Origin: Devosia sp.
GTDB lineage: Bacteria; Pseudomonadota; Alphaproteobacteria; Rhizobiales; Devosiaceae
Reading direction: 5' to 3'
Assembly (NCBI GenBank): GCA_026126125.1
Contig: JAHCJW010000022.1
Span: forward strand, 1-34,142
DNA length: 34,142 bases
This document shows positions 8,701 through 15,824 of this stretch, piece by piece. Position numbers and translations under genes: made by a program. The notes under the pieces are model-generated. The model was not told the DNA's origin and searched no databases. It saw only the letters and a list, made by a program, of their open reading frames with translations. Every line of letters begins with the position of its first letter. Position 1 is the first letter of the stretch.

Positions 8701-9514
8701 TCTTGCCTCCCGTCAGCTTGATATAGGGCAGCAGCACCAGCAGAATGCCGACGAACAGGATCACCGCCTGCGCCGCCGCGAAGGGCCAGTCCGGCGCGCT
8801 GGTAACCGAGCGATAGATCGAGGCGGCCAAGACCTGGATGCGCGAGCCGCCCAGAAGGTTCGGCGTCACGAAAGAACTGGCCGACAGGGTGAAGCATAGC
8901 AGCGATCCGGCGACGATCCCGGGCAGCGCCAGCGGCAGCACCACCGTGCGGACGGTTTGCAGGAAAGAGCAGCCCATGGTCCGCGCGGCCTCTTCCAGCC
9001 GGCCATCGATACGGGTCAGTACACCCAGAATGGAGAGCGTCATGAAGGGCAGCAGCACCTGCACCATGCCCACCACGATGGCGATCTCGGTCTGCATCAG
9101 GGCAAAATTCCGTCCTACGAGGTCGAAATCGCGCAGCATCTGCGGGATCAACCCGCTGCGGCTCAGCAGCACCATCCAGCCGAATGTGCGCACGACAACG
9201 CTCGTCATCAGCGGCAGGATGACCATCACCACCAGCCACAGCCGCAGGCGAGGGCCGACCTTGGTCATGATATAGGCCAGAGGAAAGCCGATGGCGCCGC
9301 AGATCAGGGTGATGAGAAACGACAGCCGCACCGTGCGCCACAAGACGCCCAGATAATATGGGTCGGACAGGAACCGCACGAAATGGTCGAGGGTCGGGCC
9401 GTCGGGACCGGAAATGCTCAGCGCCAGCATCTGCCCGATGGGCAGCAAGAAGGCCAGCGCCAGCAGCAACAGCCCCGGAAGCGCCAGCAGCAGGTTTTCT
9501 GTGCGGTCATTCAT
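8693..9514 (-). CDS. ABC transporter permease, YdcU/PotB-like
   Basis: About 273 residues with six membrane segments and the EAA loop LEEAARTMGCSFLQTVRTVV (about residues 170-190), pairing with the next permease. Neither the ATG at 9514 nor the GTG at 9523 (three residues longer) has a convincing ribosome binding site. Translation initiation may therefore depend on the structured leader just upstream, where an attenuator separates it from the binding-protein gene. Confidence 0.88.
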   Translation of the reverse strand: MNDRTENLLLALPGLLLLALAFLLPIGQMLALSISGPDGPTLDHFVRFLSDPYYLGVLWRTVRLSFLITLICGAIGFPLAYIMTKVGPRLRLWLVVMVILPLMTSVVVRTFGWMVLLSRSGLIPQMLRDFDLVGRNFALMQTEIAIVVGMVQVLLPFMTLSILGVLTRIDGRLEEAARTMGCSFLQTVRTVVLPLALPGIVAGSLLCFTLSASSFVTPNLLGGSRIQVLAASIYRSVTSAPDWPFAAAQAVILFVGILLVLLPYIKLTGGKNG

Positions 9515-9620
9515 GGTTTGCACGCTTTGTCAGGATGGGCATAGGCAACCCACCATATCGCCCTTTGGGCTGTGGTGCGATGCTAAGTCGGAATTGCAAC
9601 CGCCCGCTGGGGCGCGGCGC

Positions 9621-9666
9621 GAAAAGAAACGGTTCGGCCGGTCGAGGGAGGCCCCGGCCGAACCGT
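9621..9666 (-). terminator. Intra-operon terminator/attenuator after the binding-protein gene
   Basis: On the minus strand a perfect 13-bp stem (ACGGTTCGGCCGG / CCGGCCGAACCGT, 12-nt loop, 9629-9666) is followed by TTCTTTTC. This is a good rho-independent terminator. It lies between the binding-protein gene and its permeases, so only part of the transcripts should read on. That is a common way to make more binding protein than membrane subunits. Confidence 0.75.
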
Positions 9667-9669
9667 GAA

Positions 9670-9780
9670 CCGGCGGGGTCTAGGAGGAGAAACCCGCCGG
9701 AAATTATTGTCGAAGACCGCGGCGCCTTTTTGGGTGCTTCTGGGACAGCACCGCTGCGACCCCGTACCGGCCTTCGACAA
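9670..9780 (-). promoter_or_regulatory. Nested inverted repeats in the 277-bp gap of the operon
   Basis: Upstream of the terminator in the same transcript lie an 8-bp stem (CCGGCGGG/CCCGCCGG, 9670-9700) and a 9-nt perfect inverted repeat (TTGTCGAAG/CTTCGACAA, 9707-9715 and 9772-9780), with a small GGTGCT/AGCACC hairpin inside it. These can protect the 3' end of the binding-protein mRNA or fold as alternatives to the terminator. No open frame of coding quality is present in the gap. Confidence 0.45.
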
Positions 9781-9800
9781 CCTCGTTTGGGCAGGCCGGA

Positions 9801-10835
9801 TTACTGGGCGATCGCCCGGTTCCATTCCTCGACCCAGGCCGAGCGGTTGGCTTCGATCACGCTCGGATCGAACCGGAGCAGGCCGGCAACGCCTTCTTCA
9901 CCGTAAGCGACGTCGGCGGCAACCTCGGGGCTCAACTCGGCCTTGGCATTGGTCGGCGAATAGCGCAGCGCTTCGGCAAAGCAGGTCTGCGCCTCAGCCG
10001 AGATCGACTGGTCGATGAACTTCAGCGCCAATTCGGTGTTCGGACGACCGGCCACCAAATTGGCGGTGATGAGGCTGGCCGGGGTGCCTTCCGCGCCCTG
10101 GACGAAGCCGGAGGGCAGGCCGGCCTTGCGCAGCGTGAACGCATAGTCCGAAGCATAGGGGGCGATCAGCGCGCCGTTCTGGGCGAATTCCTGCTGGATT
10201 TCCGGCGAGGTCGCCACCACGGTGGCGCCAGCTTCGAGCAGGGTCTTCACCGCATCCAGACCGGGCTGGATATTGTTCAGATCGCCGCCTTGCACCTGGT
10301 TCAGCATCAGGAAGCTCAGCATACCATAGCCGTTGGAAATATCGGTCAGCACCAGGCCTTCGCTGAATTCAGGATTGAGCAGGTCGGTCCACTTGCTCGG
10401 CGGGGTGGTCAGCTTTTCATTGTTGTAGACGAGGCCGATGGCCGCGATGGAATAGGCCGGGCCTTCACCCTTGGCCAGGTTTGCCTTGGCAAAGGGGTAG
10501 ACATCGGCAGCATTGGTCAGCGCCGCTTCGTCGATCGGGGCGAGCAGGCCTTCGGCGGCACCGACGATTTCCTGGCCACCGGAGAAGTGGATGACGTCGA
10601 ACTGCGGCGCATCTTTCTGGGCGCGCAACTGGGCGAACGCGTCGGCCGAATAGGCGGTGACGACGTTGACCTTGGCGCCGGTCGCCGCTTCGAACGGGCC
10701 GATGATGCAGGCGCGGTGCGCCTCTTCATAAGCGCCACCAAACGAGTTGATGGTCAGCGTGTTGTCCTGCGCGAAGGCCGTGGTGCCCATCAGGGCCGAA
10801 AGGCCGAGCAGGGCGGTGGCAAATTGAGCTTTCAT
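9801..10835 (-). CDS. Periplasmic binding protein of polyamine-type ABC transporter (YdcS/PotD-like)
   Basis: 344 residues with a Sec signal peptide (about residues 1-22, ending ...TTAFA-QD). The mature protein begins with LTINSFGGAYEEAHRACI and has the family-1/8 extracellular solute-binding pattern (FDVIHFSGGQE, YSIAAIGLVYNNEKL, PNTELALKFIDQ). It should capture the substrate in the periplasm for the permeases encoded downstream. The start ATG at 10835 has GGAAGG-like sequence upstream. A GC-rich hairpin precedes the gene and a terminator-like structure follows it, consistent with separate control of its level. The ligand (putrescine, GABA or a related amine) is inferred from neighbours. Confidence 0.9.
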   Translation of the reverse strand: MKAQFATALLGLSALMGTTAFAQDNTLTINSFGGAYEEAHRACIIGPFEAATGAKVNVVTAYSADAFAQLRAQKDAPQFDVIHFSGGQEIVGAAEGLLAPIDEAALTNAADVYPFAKANLAKGEGPAYSIAAIGLVYNNEKLTTPPSKWTDLLNPEFSEGLVLTDISNGYGMLSFLMLNQVQGGDLNNIQPGLDAVKTLLEAGATVVATSPEIQQEFAQNGALIAPYASDYAFTLRKAGLPSGFVQGAEGTPASLITANLVAGRPNTELALKFIDQSISAEAQTCFAEALRYSPTNAKAELSPEVAADVAYGEEGVAGLLRFDPSVIEANRSAWVEEWNRAIAQ

Positions 10836-10862
10836 CAGACGTTCCCTTCCTGATTGCAGAAT

Positions 10863-10883
10863 GGCCGGGCTTTGCGCCCGGCC
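10863..10883 (-). terminator. GC-rich hairpin between DUF3830 and binding-protein genes
   Basis: A perfect 8-bp stem GGCCGGGC/GCCCGGCC with a 5-nt loop occupies the 55-bp gap between the two genes. There is no U-tract, so it may act as a pause or mRNA-stability element rather than a terminator. Confidence 0.4.
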
Positions 10884-10890
10884 GATTGGC

Positions 10891-11367
10891 TTATGCCAGG
10901 CGACCGATCTCCACGGTCTTGGCGCCCTCGATGCGGATCAGGCGGCATTGTTCCGCCACGGCGTCGAGGTTTTCGGTCATTTTGCCGAAATAGGTGCAGG
11001 GGATCCAACCGGTGGGGCCGAAGGTGCGGCCGCCCACGCCGTAGAACATGCCGATTTCCCAAAATTCGGTGGGATCGATCTTGAAGAAGTTCTTCGGCTG
11101 GTAGAACCAGAGCAACTCACCCGGCTCGGGAATGATGGTCTGGTTTTCCGGCGGCAGCGCGGTCGGATCGAAGTTGCGATGCGTCTCGGGCAGGCCCATC
11201 ATGATCTCGGGACCCGAGAACATGGCGTGCGTCGCCTGCCATTGAAACGGTTTTTCCAGCGCGTTCCACAGGGCTTCGCACGTCTTGGGCGCATGGTCCC
11301 AATAAAGCGTAATGATGCCCTGGACATTGGCATCGACGAATTTGAGATAGAATTTTTTGTTGGACAT
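10891..11367 (-). CDS. DUF3830-type (cyclophilin-like) protein
   Basis: 158 residues, no signal peptide or membrane segment. Visible features are TLYWDHAPKTCEALWNAL near the N-terminus, PPENQTIIPEPGELLWFY in the middle, and a C-terminal EIGMFYGVGGRTFGPTG and PCTYFGKM. These agree with my recollection of DUF3830 proteins, which have a cyclophilin-like fold and are often encoded beside transporters for amines or nucleobase-like compounds. Biochemical role unknown. It sits between the PuuD-like hydrolase and the binding-protein gene on the same strand, so it probably belongs to the uptake/degradation operon. The start is ATG 11367 or GTG 11376; neither has a strong ribosome binding site. Confidence 0.7.
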   Translation of the reverse strand: MSNKKFYLKFVDANVQGIITLYWDHAPKTCEALWNALEKPFQWQATHAMFSGPEIMMGLPETHRNFDPTALPPENQTIIPEPGELLWFYQPKNFFKIDPTEFWEIGMFYGVGGRTFGPTGWIPCTYFGKMTENLDAVAEQCRLIRIEGAKTVEIGRLA

Positions 11368-11457
11368 GGTCGCCACTGCTTAGTTTGATTGCGGTAATCA
11401 AGGACTTTGCGGCGACGTTGTCCAATTCCAATTCAAAATTCAATCGATAATGGAATT

Positions 11458-12207
11458 TTATCGAACGGTGGATTTTCGCGCGATGCGCCCGATCTCTCTC
11501 CAGAAGGCCAGATCGTGCGGGCGGTTGTCGGGCCGCCACTCGGGATGCCATTGCACCGCCAGGATCGGCGAAGCGCCGGGCGACGAGGAAATGGCTTCGA
11601 TCACCCCATCCGAAGCCTTGGCATTGGCGATCAGCCCTGGCGCCAGCGTGCCGATGGCCTGGTAGTGGACGCTGTTCACAGCGATCGGTTCCGAACCCAC
11701 AATATCGGCCAGAAGCGAACCGGGGACTGCTTCGACGCGATGCCCGAAGGCGAACATGTCATCGAGCCCCGCATCGTCGGGCGCATGATGGGGAAAACCG
11801 TGCTCGCCGCCATCGCGATGGTCCTGCAGCGTGCCGCCCAGCGCCACATTGATCTCCTGCAAGCCCCGGCAAATGCCGAACACCGGCTTTCCCACAACGG
11901 TTGCGGCGGCAATCAGCGCGGCCGACATGCCGTCTCGATTCGCGTCATAGGGGCCGCGGCCATCGCGCGCGCCATAGCGCCGGGGTTCGATATTGGAATT
12001 GCTGCCCGTCAGCAGAATTGCATCGAGCCGCTCGACGACCAGCGCGGCATTCGAACTGTCCTCAAGGCTCGGACAGATCAGCGGCACGGCATCGGCATAA
12101 CGAGCCACCGCGTCGACATAGCGGTTCTTGACCGTATAGGCGCTCTCGCCCTCGACGATTCGATTACAGGAAATGATCCCGATAACGGGTTTGCGCGAAC
12201 TGGACAT
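11458..12207 (-). CDS. Gamma-glutamyl-GABA hydrolase-like peptidase C26 (PuuD-like)
   Basis: 249 residues of class I glutamine-amidotransferase fold. The catalytic triad is visible: Cys113 in FGICRGLQ, His221 and Glu223 in AVQWHPEW. The N-terminus (PVIGIISCNR) and the LLTGSNSNIEPRRYG segment fit the C26 family that includes PuuD, which releases GABA from gamma-glutamyl-GABA in putrescine breakdown. Its companions PuuA, PuuB and PuuC are absent from the window, so the substrate could be another gamma-glutamyl amide. It is the first gene of the minus-strand block; a promoter candidate lies about 190-215 bp upstream. Confidence 0.85.
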   Translation of the reverse strand: MSSSRKPVIGIISCNRIVEGESAYTVKNRYVDAVARYADAVPLICPSLEDSSNAALVVERLDAILLTGSNSNIEPRRYGARDGRGPYDANRDGMSAALIAAATVVGKPVFGICRGLQEINVALGGTLQDHRDGGEHGFPHHAPDDAGLDDMFAFGHRVEAVPGSLLADIVGSEPIAVNSVHYQAIGTLAPGLIANAKASDGVIEAISSSPGASPILAVQWHPEWRPDNRPHDLAFWREIGRIARKSTVR

Positions 12208-12395
12208 GATGGAAAATCGGTTGGGAAGACACTGCGCTAAACCTTGGCCCGAAGCCTGTCTCCGTCAACCCGCACAATGCCGAAAGAGCCTCTGGACATG
12301 ACGGGGCAGGGCCCCAAAATCACGCGCGCCCGCACACGCGCAAGAACGCGACAAAAAGTGGCGGAGAGGAAGAGAAATAATATTGTTCAATGAAA

Positions 12396-12425
12396 AAAAT
12401 ATTTGACGGGAAATTTGTCAGTCAA
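12396..12425 (-). promoter_or_regulatory. Candidate promoter of the polyamine-type block
   Basis: Minus-strand TTGACT (12425-12420) and TATTTT (12401-12396) are 18 bp apart inside an AT-rich island that contrasts with the GC-rich surroundings. Next to it lies GTCAC-CTTTT-GTGAC (12430-12444), a possible operator. Position and direction fit transcription of the PuuD-like gene, but the -10 match is only partial. Confidence 0.3.
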
Positions 12426-12511
12426 TTTTGTCACCTTTTGTGACTGCATTTTCATCGCCAAGTTCAGGAAAACCTTGCCTCCAAAATACATCTGCGGACG
12501 CTCGGAAGCGT

Positions 12512-12637
12512 TTACGCATATCCGTCAGCGCCTTGCGACAAAGCATCGAATATCCGCTTGAAAACATTGGCCTCACGCCAATCGCGGAACCGCCGAAATG
12601 CCGTGCTCCAGTCGCCAGAGGAGGCGGGAAGATCATG
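12512..12637 (-). pseudogene. IS5-family transposase remnant
   Basis: In one minus-strand frame between two stop codons the translation reads HDLPASSGDWSTAFRRF and continues RDWREANVFKRIFDALS. This is the well-conserved early part of IS5-family transposases (the WxxxFRRFRDWxxxxVFxRxF pattern). Only about 34 recognisable residues remain, with no start codon and no other transposase domains, so it is a dead fragment. It fills much of the gene-free stretch 12208-12648 between the PuuD-like gene and the MarR gene. Confidence 0.75.
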
Positions 12638-12648
12638 GGACTAAACAT

Positions 12649-13146
12649 CTAGTCGGACCCCACGGGTGCGGCGATAACCGGCAGGCCATTGTTAAGCCGA
12701 GTGTCGCGCAGCTGGTCCCGGGTGTTGCGCAGCAGATCGGTGACAAAGCGGCGGATAATCGCCAGCTCCTCGGGCGAATAGGACTCGATAACCTTGCGGT
12801 TCATCTTGTGGAAGTAGTCGCGCACATTGTCGAGGCTGGCCGATCGCGTGGCGGGGCCGAGATTGAGCAGCACGCCCCGTCGGTCGGTGGGATGCGGGTG
12901 GCGCTCGATGAAGCCCGCCGCCTCGAGCCGGTTGAGCATGATTGCGGTGGCGCCGCTGGTTATGCCCAGATGTTCGGAGACCCCCTTGGGCGTTGCCCGG
13001 GACCCCGCAGTTCTGAGAAATGTCAGGCACATCAGGTCGGACTGATTGATGCCCGCCTGCTCGGCGAGCCAGCGATACACGTGCATGACCTCATTGCTGA
13101 GTTCCCGCACGAGGTCATCCAGTTCAGGCGTTGCGTCGGTGGCCAT
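12649..13146 (-). CDS. MarR-family transcriptional regulator
   Basis: 165 residues with a winged HTH at about 45-110: INQSDLMCLTFLRTAG, TPKGVSEHLGITSGATAIML (recognition helix), NRLEAAGFIERHPHPTDRR with the wing arginines, then dimerisation helices. MarR proteins usually repress a neighbouring efflux gene and are released by an aromatic ligand. The gene is divergent from the HlyD/DUF2955 pair across a 95-bp gap containing a perfect palindrome, which strongly suggests it regulates them and itself. Confidence 0.9.
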   Translation of the reverse strand: MATDATPELDDLVRELSNEVMHVYRWLAEQAGINQSDLMCLTFLRTAGSRATPKGVSEHLGITSGATAIMLNRLEAAGFIERHPHPTDRRGVLLNLGPATRSASLDNVRDYFHKMNRKVIESYSPEELAIIRRFVTDLLRNTRDQLRDTRLNNGLPVIAAPVGSD

Positions 13147-13164
13147 TCCATACTCGCAATTTAG

Positions 13165-13193
13165 CTATGCAACAAAGTATCTATATTGCATAG
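13165..13193. promoter_or_regulatory. Palindromic MarR-type operator
   Basis: Perfect 8-bp inverted repeat CTATGCAA / TTGCATAG with a 13-bp spacer, located in the divergent intergenic region, 19 bp from the MarR start and 49 bp from the HlyD start. The AT-rich palindrome and position suit a MarR dimer site overlapping both promoters. Confidence 0.6.
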
Positions 13194-13241
13194 GTAGATT
13201 TGTCATCCTAAATGCCAAGGACGACGGAACTGGAGCGGACT

Positions 13242-14486
13242 ATGTCACAGGCAAGCGCAACCTTGGATCACAAAGACGACGTGAAGCGGCACGAAGCCGG
13301 CGGGCTGCTGGCCGTGGCGCGTGCGGGCGGCGAGGCCGTGGTCAGCGAGCCGGTGGCACGAGCGGTGGAAACCGCGCCCGCCGCGCAGGAGCCGACCGTG
13401 ATCGAGCAGCCGGCGGCACCGAACAAGAAGCGCAAGAAAGCGAGGGCCCTCGGGCTGGGCCTGCTGGTGGTGGTCGGCGCCATCGTGGCTTGGTACCCGC
13501 TGTCGGACCATTACGCTCCATTCGCCAGCGGCGCCTCAGTCACGGCGAAGGTAACGCAGATCGCGCCGCGCATCTCGGGCCCGGTCAAGCAATTGCTGAT
13601 CTCCGACAATGCCGAGGTTAAGGCGGGACAGCCGCTGTTCGAGATCGACGACACGACCTTTTTGATGGACGTGGCTCAGGCCCGGGCGCAGCTCGATCAG
13701 GCGATAAACAGCGTTACCTCGGGCGTGGCGGCCATTCCGGCTTCGGAAGCCAAGGTCGAGCAGGCAAATGTGGCGCTGCAGACTGCCGAGCAGGAGCTTG
13801 AGCGCACACGCAAGCTGCTGGAACAGGGGATCGTAACCCAGGCCAGGTTCATCACCGTCGAGTCCAGCTACCGGAATGCCAGGCTCAGCGTCGAGGCGGC
13901 CCAGGCCGATCTCGACCGGATGAAAGTTGCTGCCAGCACCGCCGACGAGAATAATCCGAGCATCCGCGCTGCACGCGCTGCCGTCGACAAGGCCGAATTC
14001 GCGCTCGCTCAAACCACGGTGGTTGCGCCGGCCGACGGCTATGTCACCAACCTATCGCTGGCTGAAGGCCAGTTCGTGGCGGCTGGCTCGCCGGCGCTCA
14101 CCTTCATCAATCCCGCGACGCAGATGATCATCGCCGACCTGCGCGAGAACCAATTGCTCAATGTCGAACCAGGCGACAGGGCCGTCGTCATGTTCGAGGC
14201 CGCGCCGGGCCGCCAGTTCGAGGCAACGGTCGACAGCATCGCCTGGGGCATCAATGCGCGCCCCAACACGGTGAACGGCCTCGCCCAGCCCACCACCGAC
14301 ACCCGCTGGTTCCCGCCGGCCCGCAAGATCCCGGTGCGTGTCACCCTCGACAATCGCGAAGCGCTGCCCGCCAATGTGCGGCTCGGCTCGGAGGCCAGCG
14401 TGCTGATAATTCCCGAAGACGGCATCATTCCGGCCATTGCCCACACGCTGTTAGGCTTTGGCGGCATGATGTCGGGCTTCAACTGA
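13242..14486 (+). CDS. HlyD/EmrA-family membrane fusion protein
   Basis: 414 residues. A cytosolic N-terminal tail of about 65 residues rich in Ala/Glu is followed by KKRKKAR and one membrane anchor (about 68-86). Then come the barrel-sandwich lipoyl half (VTAKVTQIAPRISGPVKQLL, about 100-120), a long alpha-helical hairpin (about 145-255), the second lipoyl half (TTVVAPADGYVTNLSLAEGQ) and a C-terminal beta-barrel. It would link an inner-membrane pump to an outer-membrane channel. GGAG six bases upstream supports the ATG at 13242. It is followed after 13 bp by the DUF2955 permease. Confidence 0.9.
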   Translation: MSQASATLDHKDDVKRHEAGGLLAVARAGGEAVVSEPVARAVETAPAAQEPTVIEQPAAPNKKRKKARALGLGLLVVVGAIVAWYPLSDHYAPFASGASVTAKVTQIAPRISGPVKQLLISDNAEVKAGQPLFEIDDTTFLMDVAQARAQLDQAINSVTSGVAAIPASEAKVEQANVALQTAEQELERTRKLLEQGIVTQARFITVESSYRNARLSVEAAQADLDRMKVAASTADENNPSIRAARAAVDKAEFALAQTTVVAPADGYVTNLSLAEGQFVAAGSPALTFINPATQMIIADLRENQLLNVEPGDRAVVMFEAAPGRQFEATVDSIAWGINARPNTVNGLAQPTTDTRWFPPARKIPVRVTLDNREALPANVRLGSEASVLIIPEDGIIPAIAHTLLGFGGMMSGFN

Positions 14487-14499
14487 GGCTGGCCAAAAA

Positions 14500-15555
14500 A
14501 TGGAAGAGCTGCCGCGGGTAGATCCCAACGAAGACCCCTATCTGGCGGTGCGCACCGCATTGGGGGTGATCCTCTGCCTCGTCCTGGCCGAGCCACTGGG
14601 CGTGACCATGCCGATGCTGCCGGCGCTGATGGTGATGAGCATCATGTCCGGCCAGCGCGGCGCGCTGAACCCACGCACCTTCGCTGCCCCTGTCATCATG
14701 CCGATCATCGCCGTGGTTTTCAGCTGGATCGCGGCGGCAACGCTCAGCGAACCGCTGATCTTCGTGATCGTCAACTTCGCTATGAGCATCGGTGGTCTGG
14801 CGCTGATGCTCTTCCGCGGCTCGCGCGGCGGCATGATGCTGACGGTATTTCCACTGATGATGGCCATGTCAGGCCTCTACAACGACCAGGTGCTGGCGGT
14901 GATGCGCGACAGCATGGTGTGGGGCGGCGTGGCCATGGGCATAGCCGTCGTTACGCTGAACCTGATATTTCCGCCCACGACCAAGCGCGTGCACGAAGAA
15001 GTGGTGCAGCCGCTGGTTTCGAAACAGGCGGGGCGACATCTCTTGATCCGCTGCGCCGTATACCTGCCGGTGCTGCTGTTGATCTTCGCCTCGGGCGACA
15101 TGAACATGCTGATCGTGCCGATCATGGTGCTGTTCGTGGTGGCCGAACCGCGGCGCGGCACACAGATGCGGCAGGTAATCGACCGCGGCGGCGGCACCAT
15201 CATCGGTGCCCTCTGGGCGACGGGCGCGCTGGCGCTCTACAGCGTGGTGCCGGACAAGTGGGTGCTGATCTTCAGCTGCGGGGCGATCACCTTCTTGCTC
15301 ATCGACAAGATGATCACGGGCAAGCGGCGACCGCTGACCTATCAGTACACCTGCTCGGCGGCACTGGCGATGATCCTGTCATCGACCTCGAGTGCGACGG
15401 GTGCAACGGCTCGCGGCGCACTCGAAGTGGTGCTGCAGCGCGTTACGATCACCACCGTCGCCATGGTGGGCGCGATCCTGCTGCTAGCGCTGCTCGAAGC
15501 GATTTTCCTCGATCCCGAAGACGATGCGCCCATCCAGATCCCAGCCACCGTCTGA
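14500..15555 (+). CDS. DUF2955 (FUSC-like) inner-membrane efflux component
   Basis: 351 residues with about nine to ten predicted membrane segments. The start (PYLAVRTALGVILCLVLAEP), the GGLALMLFRGSRGG region and a cytosolic-side ERR/RGGGTIIGALWATGALALY segment match the DUF2955 family as I recall it, relatives of the AaeB/YccS (FUSC) pumps. These occur beside HlyD proteins, as here, and are thought to export aromatic acids or related toxic compounds. The substrate is unknown. No obvious terminator was found in the 269 bp after the stop, and that gap shows no coding frame I recognise. Confidence 0.82.
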   Translation: MEELPRVDPNEDPYLAVRTALGVILCLVLAEPLGVTMPMLPALMVMSIMSGQRGALNPRTFAAPVIMPIIAVVFSWIAAATLSEPLIFVIVNFAMSIGGLALMLFRGSRGGMMLTVFPLMMAMSGLYNDQVLAVMRDSMVWGGVAMGIAVVTLNLIFPPTTKRVHEEVVQPLVSKQAGRHLLIRCAVYLPVLLLIFASGDMNMLIVPIMVLFVVAEPRRGTQMRQVIDRGGGTIIGALWATGALALYSVVPDKWVLIFSCGAITFLLIDKMITGKRRPLTYQYTCSAALAMILSSTSSATGATARGALEVVLQRVTITTVAMVGAILLLALLEAIFLDPEDDAPIQIPATV

Positions 15556-15824
15556 CGCTGGCCTCATCCAATTCCAGCCCAGGAAGGTGACGTCACGAAG
15601 GAACAAGACCAGCCTTCCGCCAGTCCGATCCCGCGGTCGATCGAATATGCTTGAGAACTCTTTAGCGTGGTCGGATACAGCCTGTCGCGGCGTAAGCGTT
15701 CACCGCCCCAATGTCGGGCGTCTGCTGTGCCAGCTTTGCCCCAGTCCCAAAGAAGACCCTACAGGCCAGCCAGCAGCGCCGCCCACAGCAATGCAGAAAC
15801 TTCTTCAAAGCCGCAGGATAGGGG

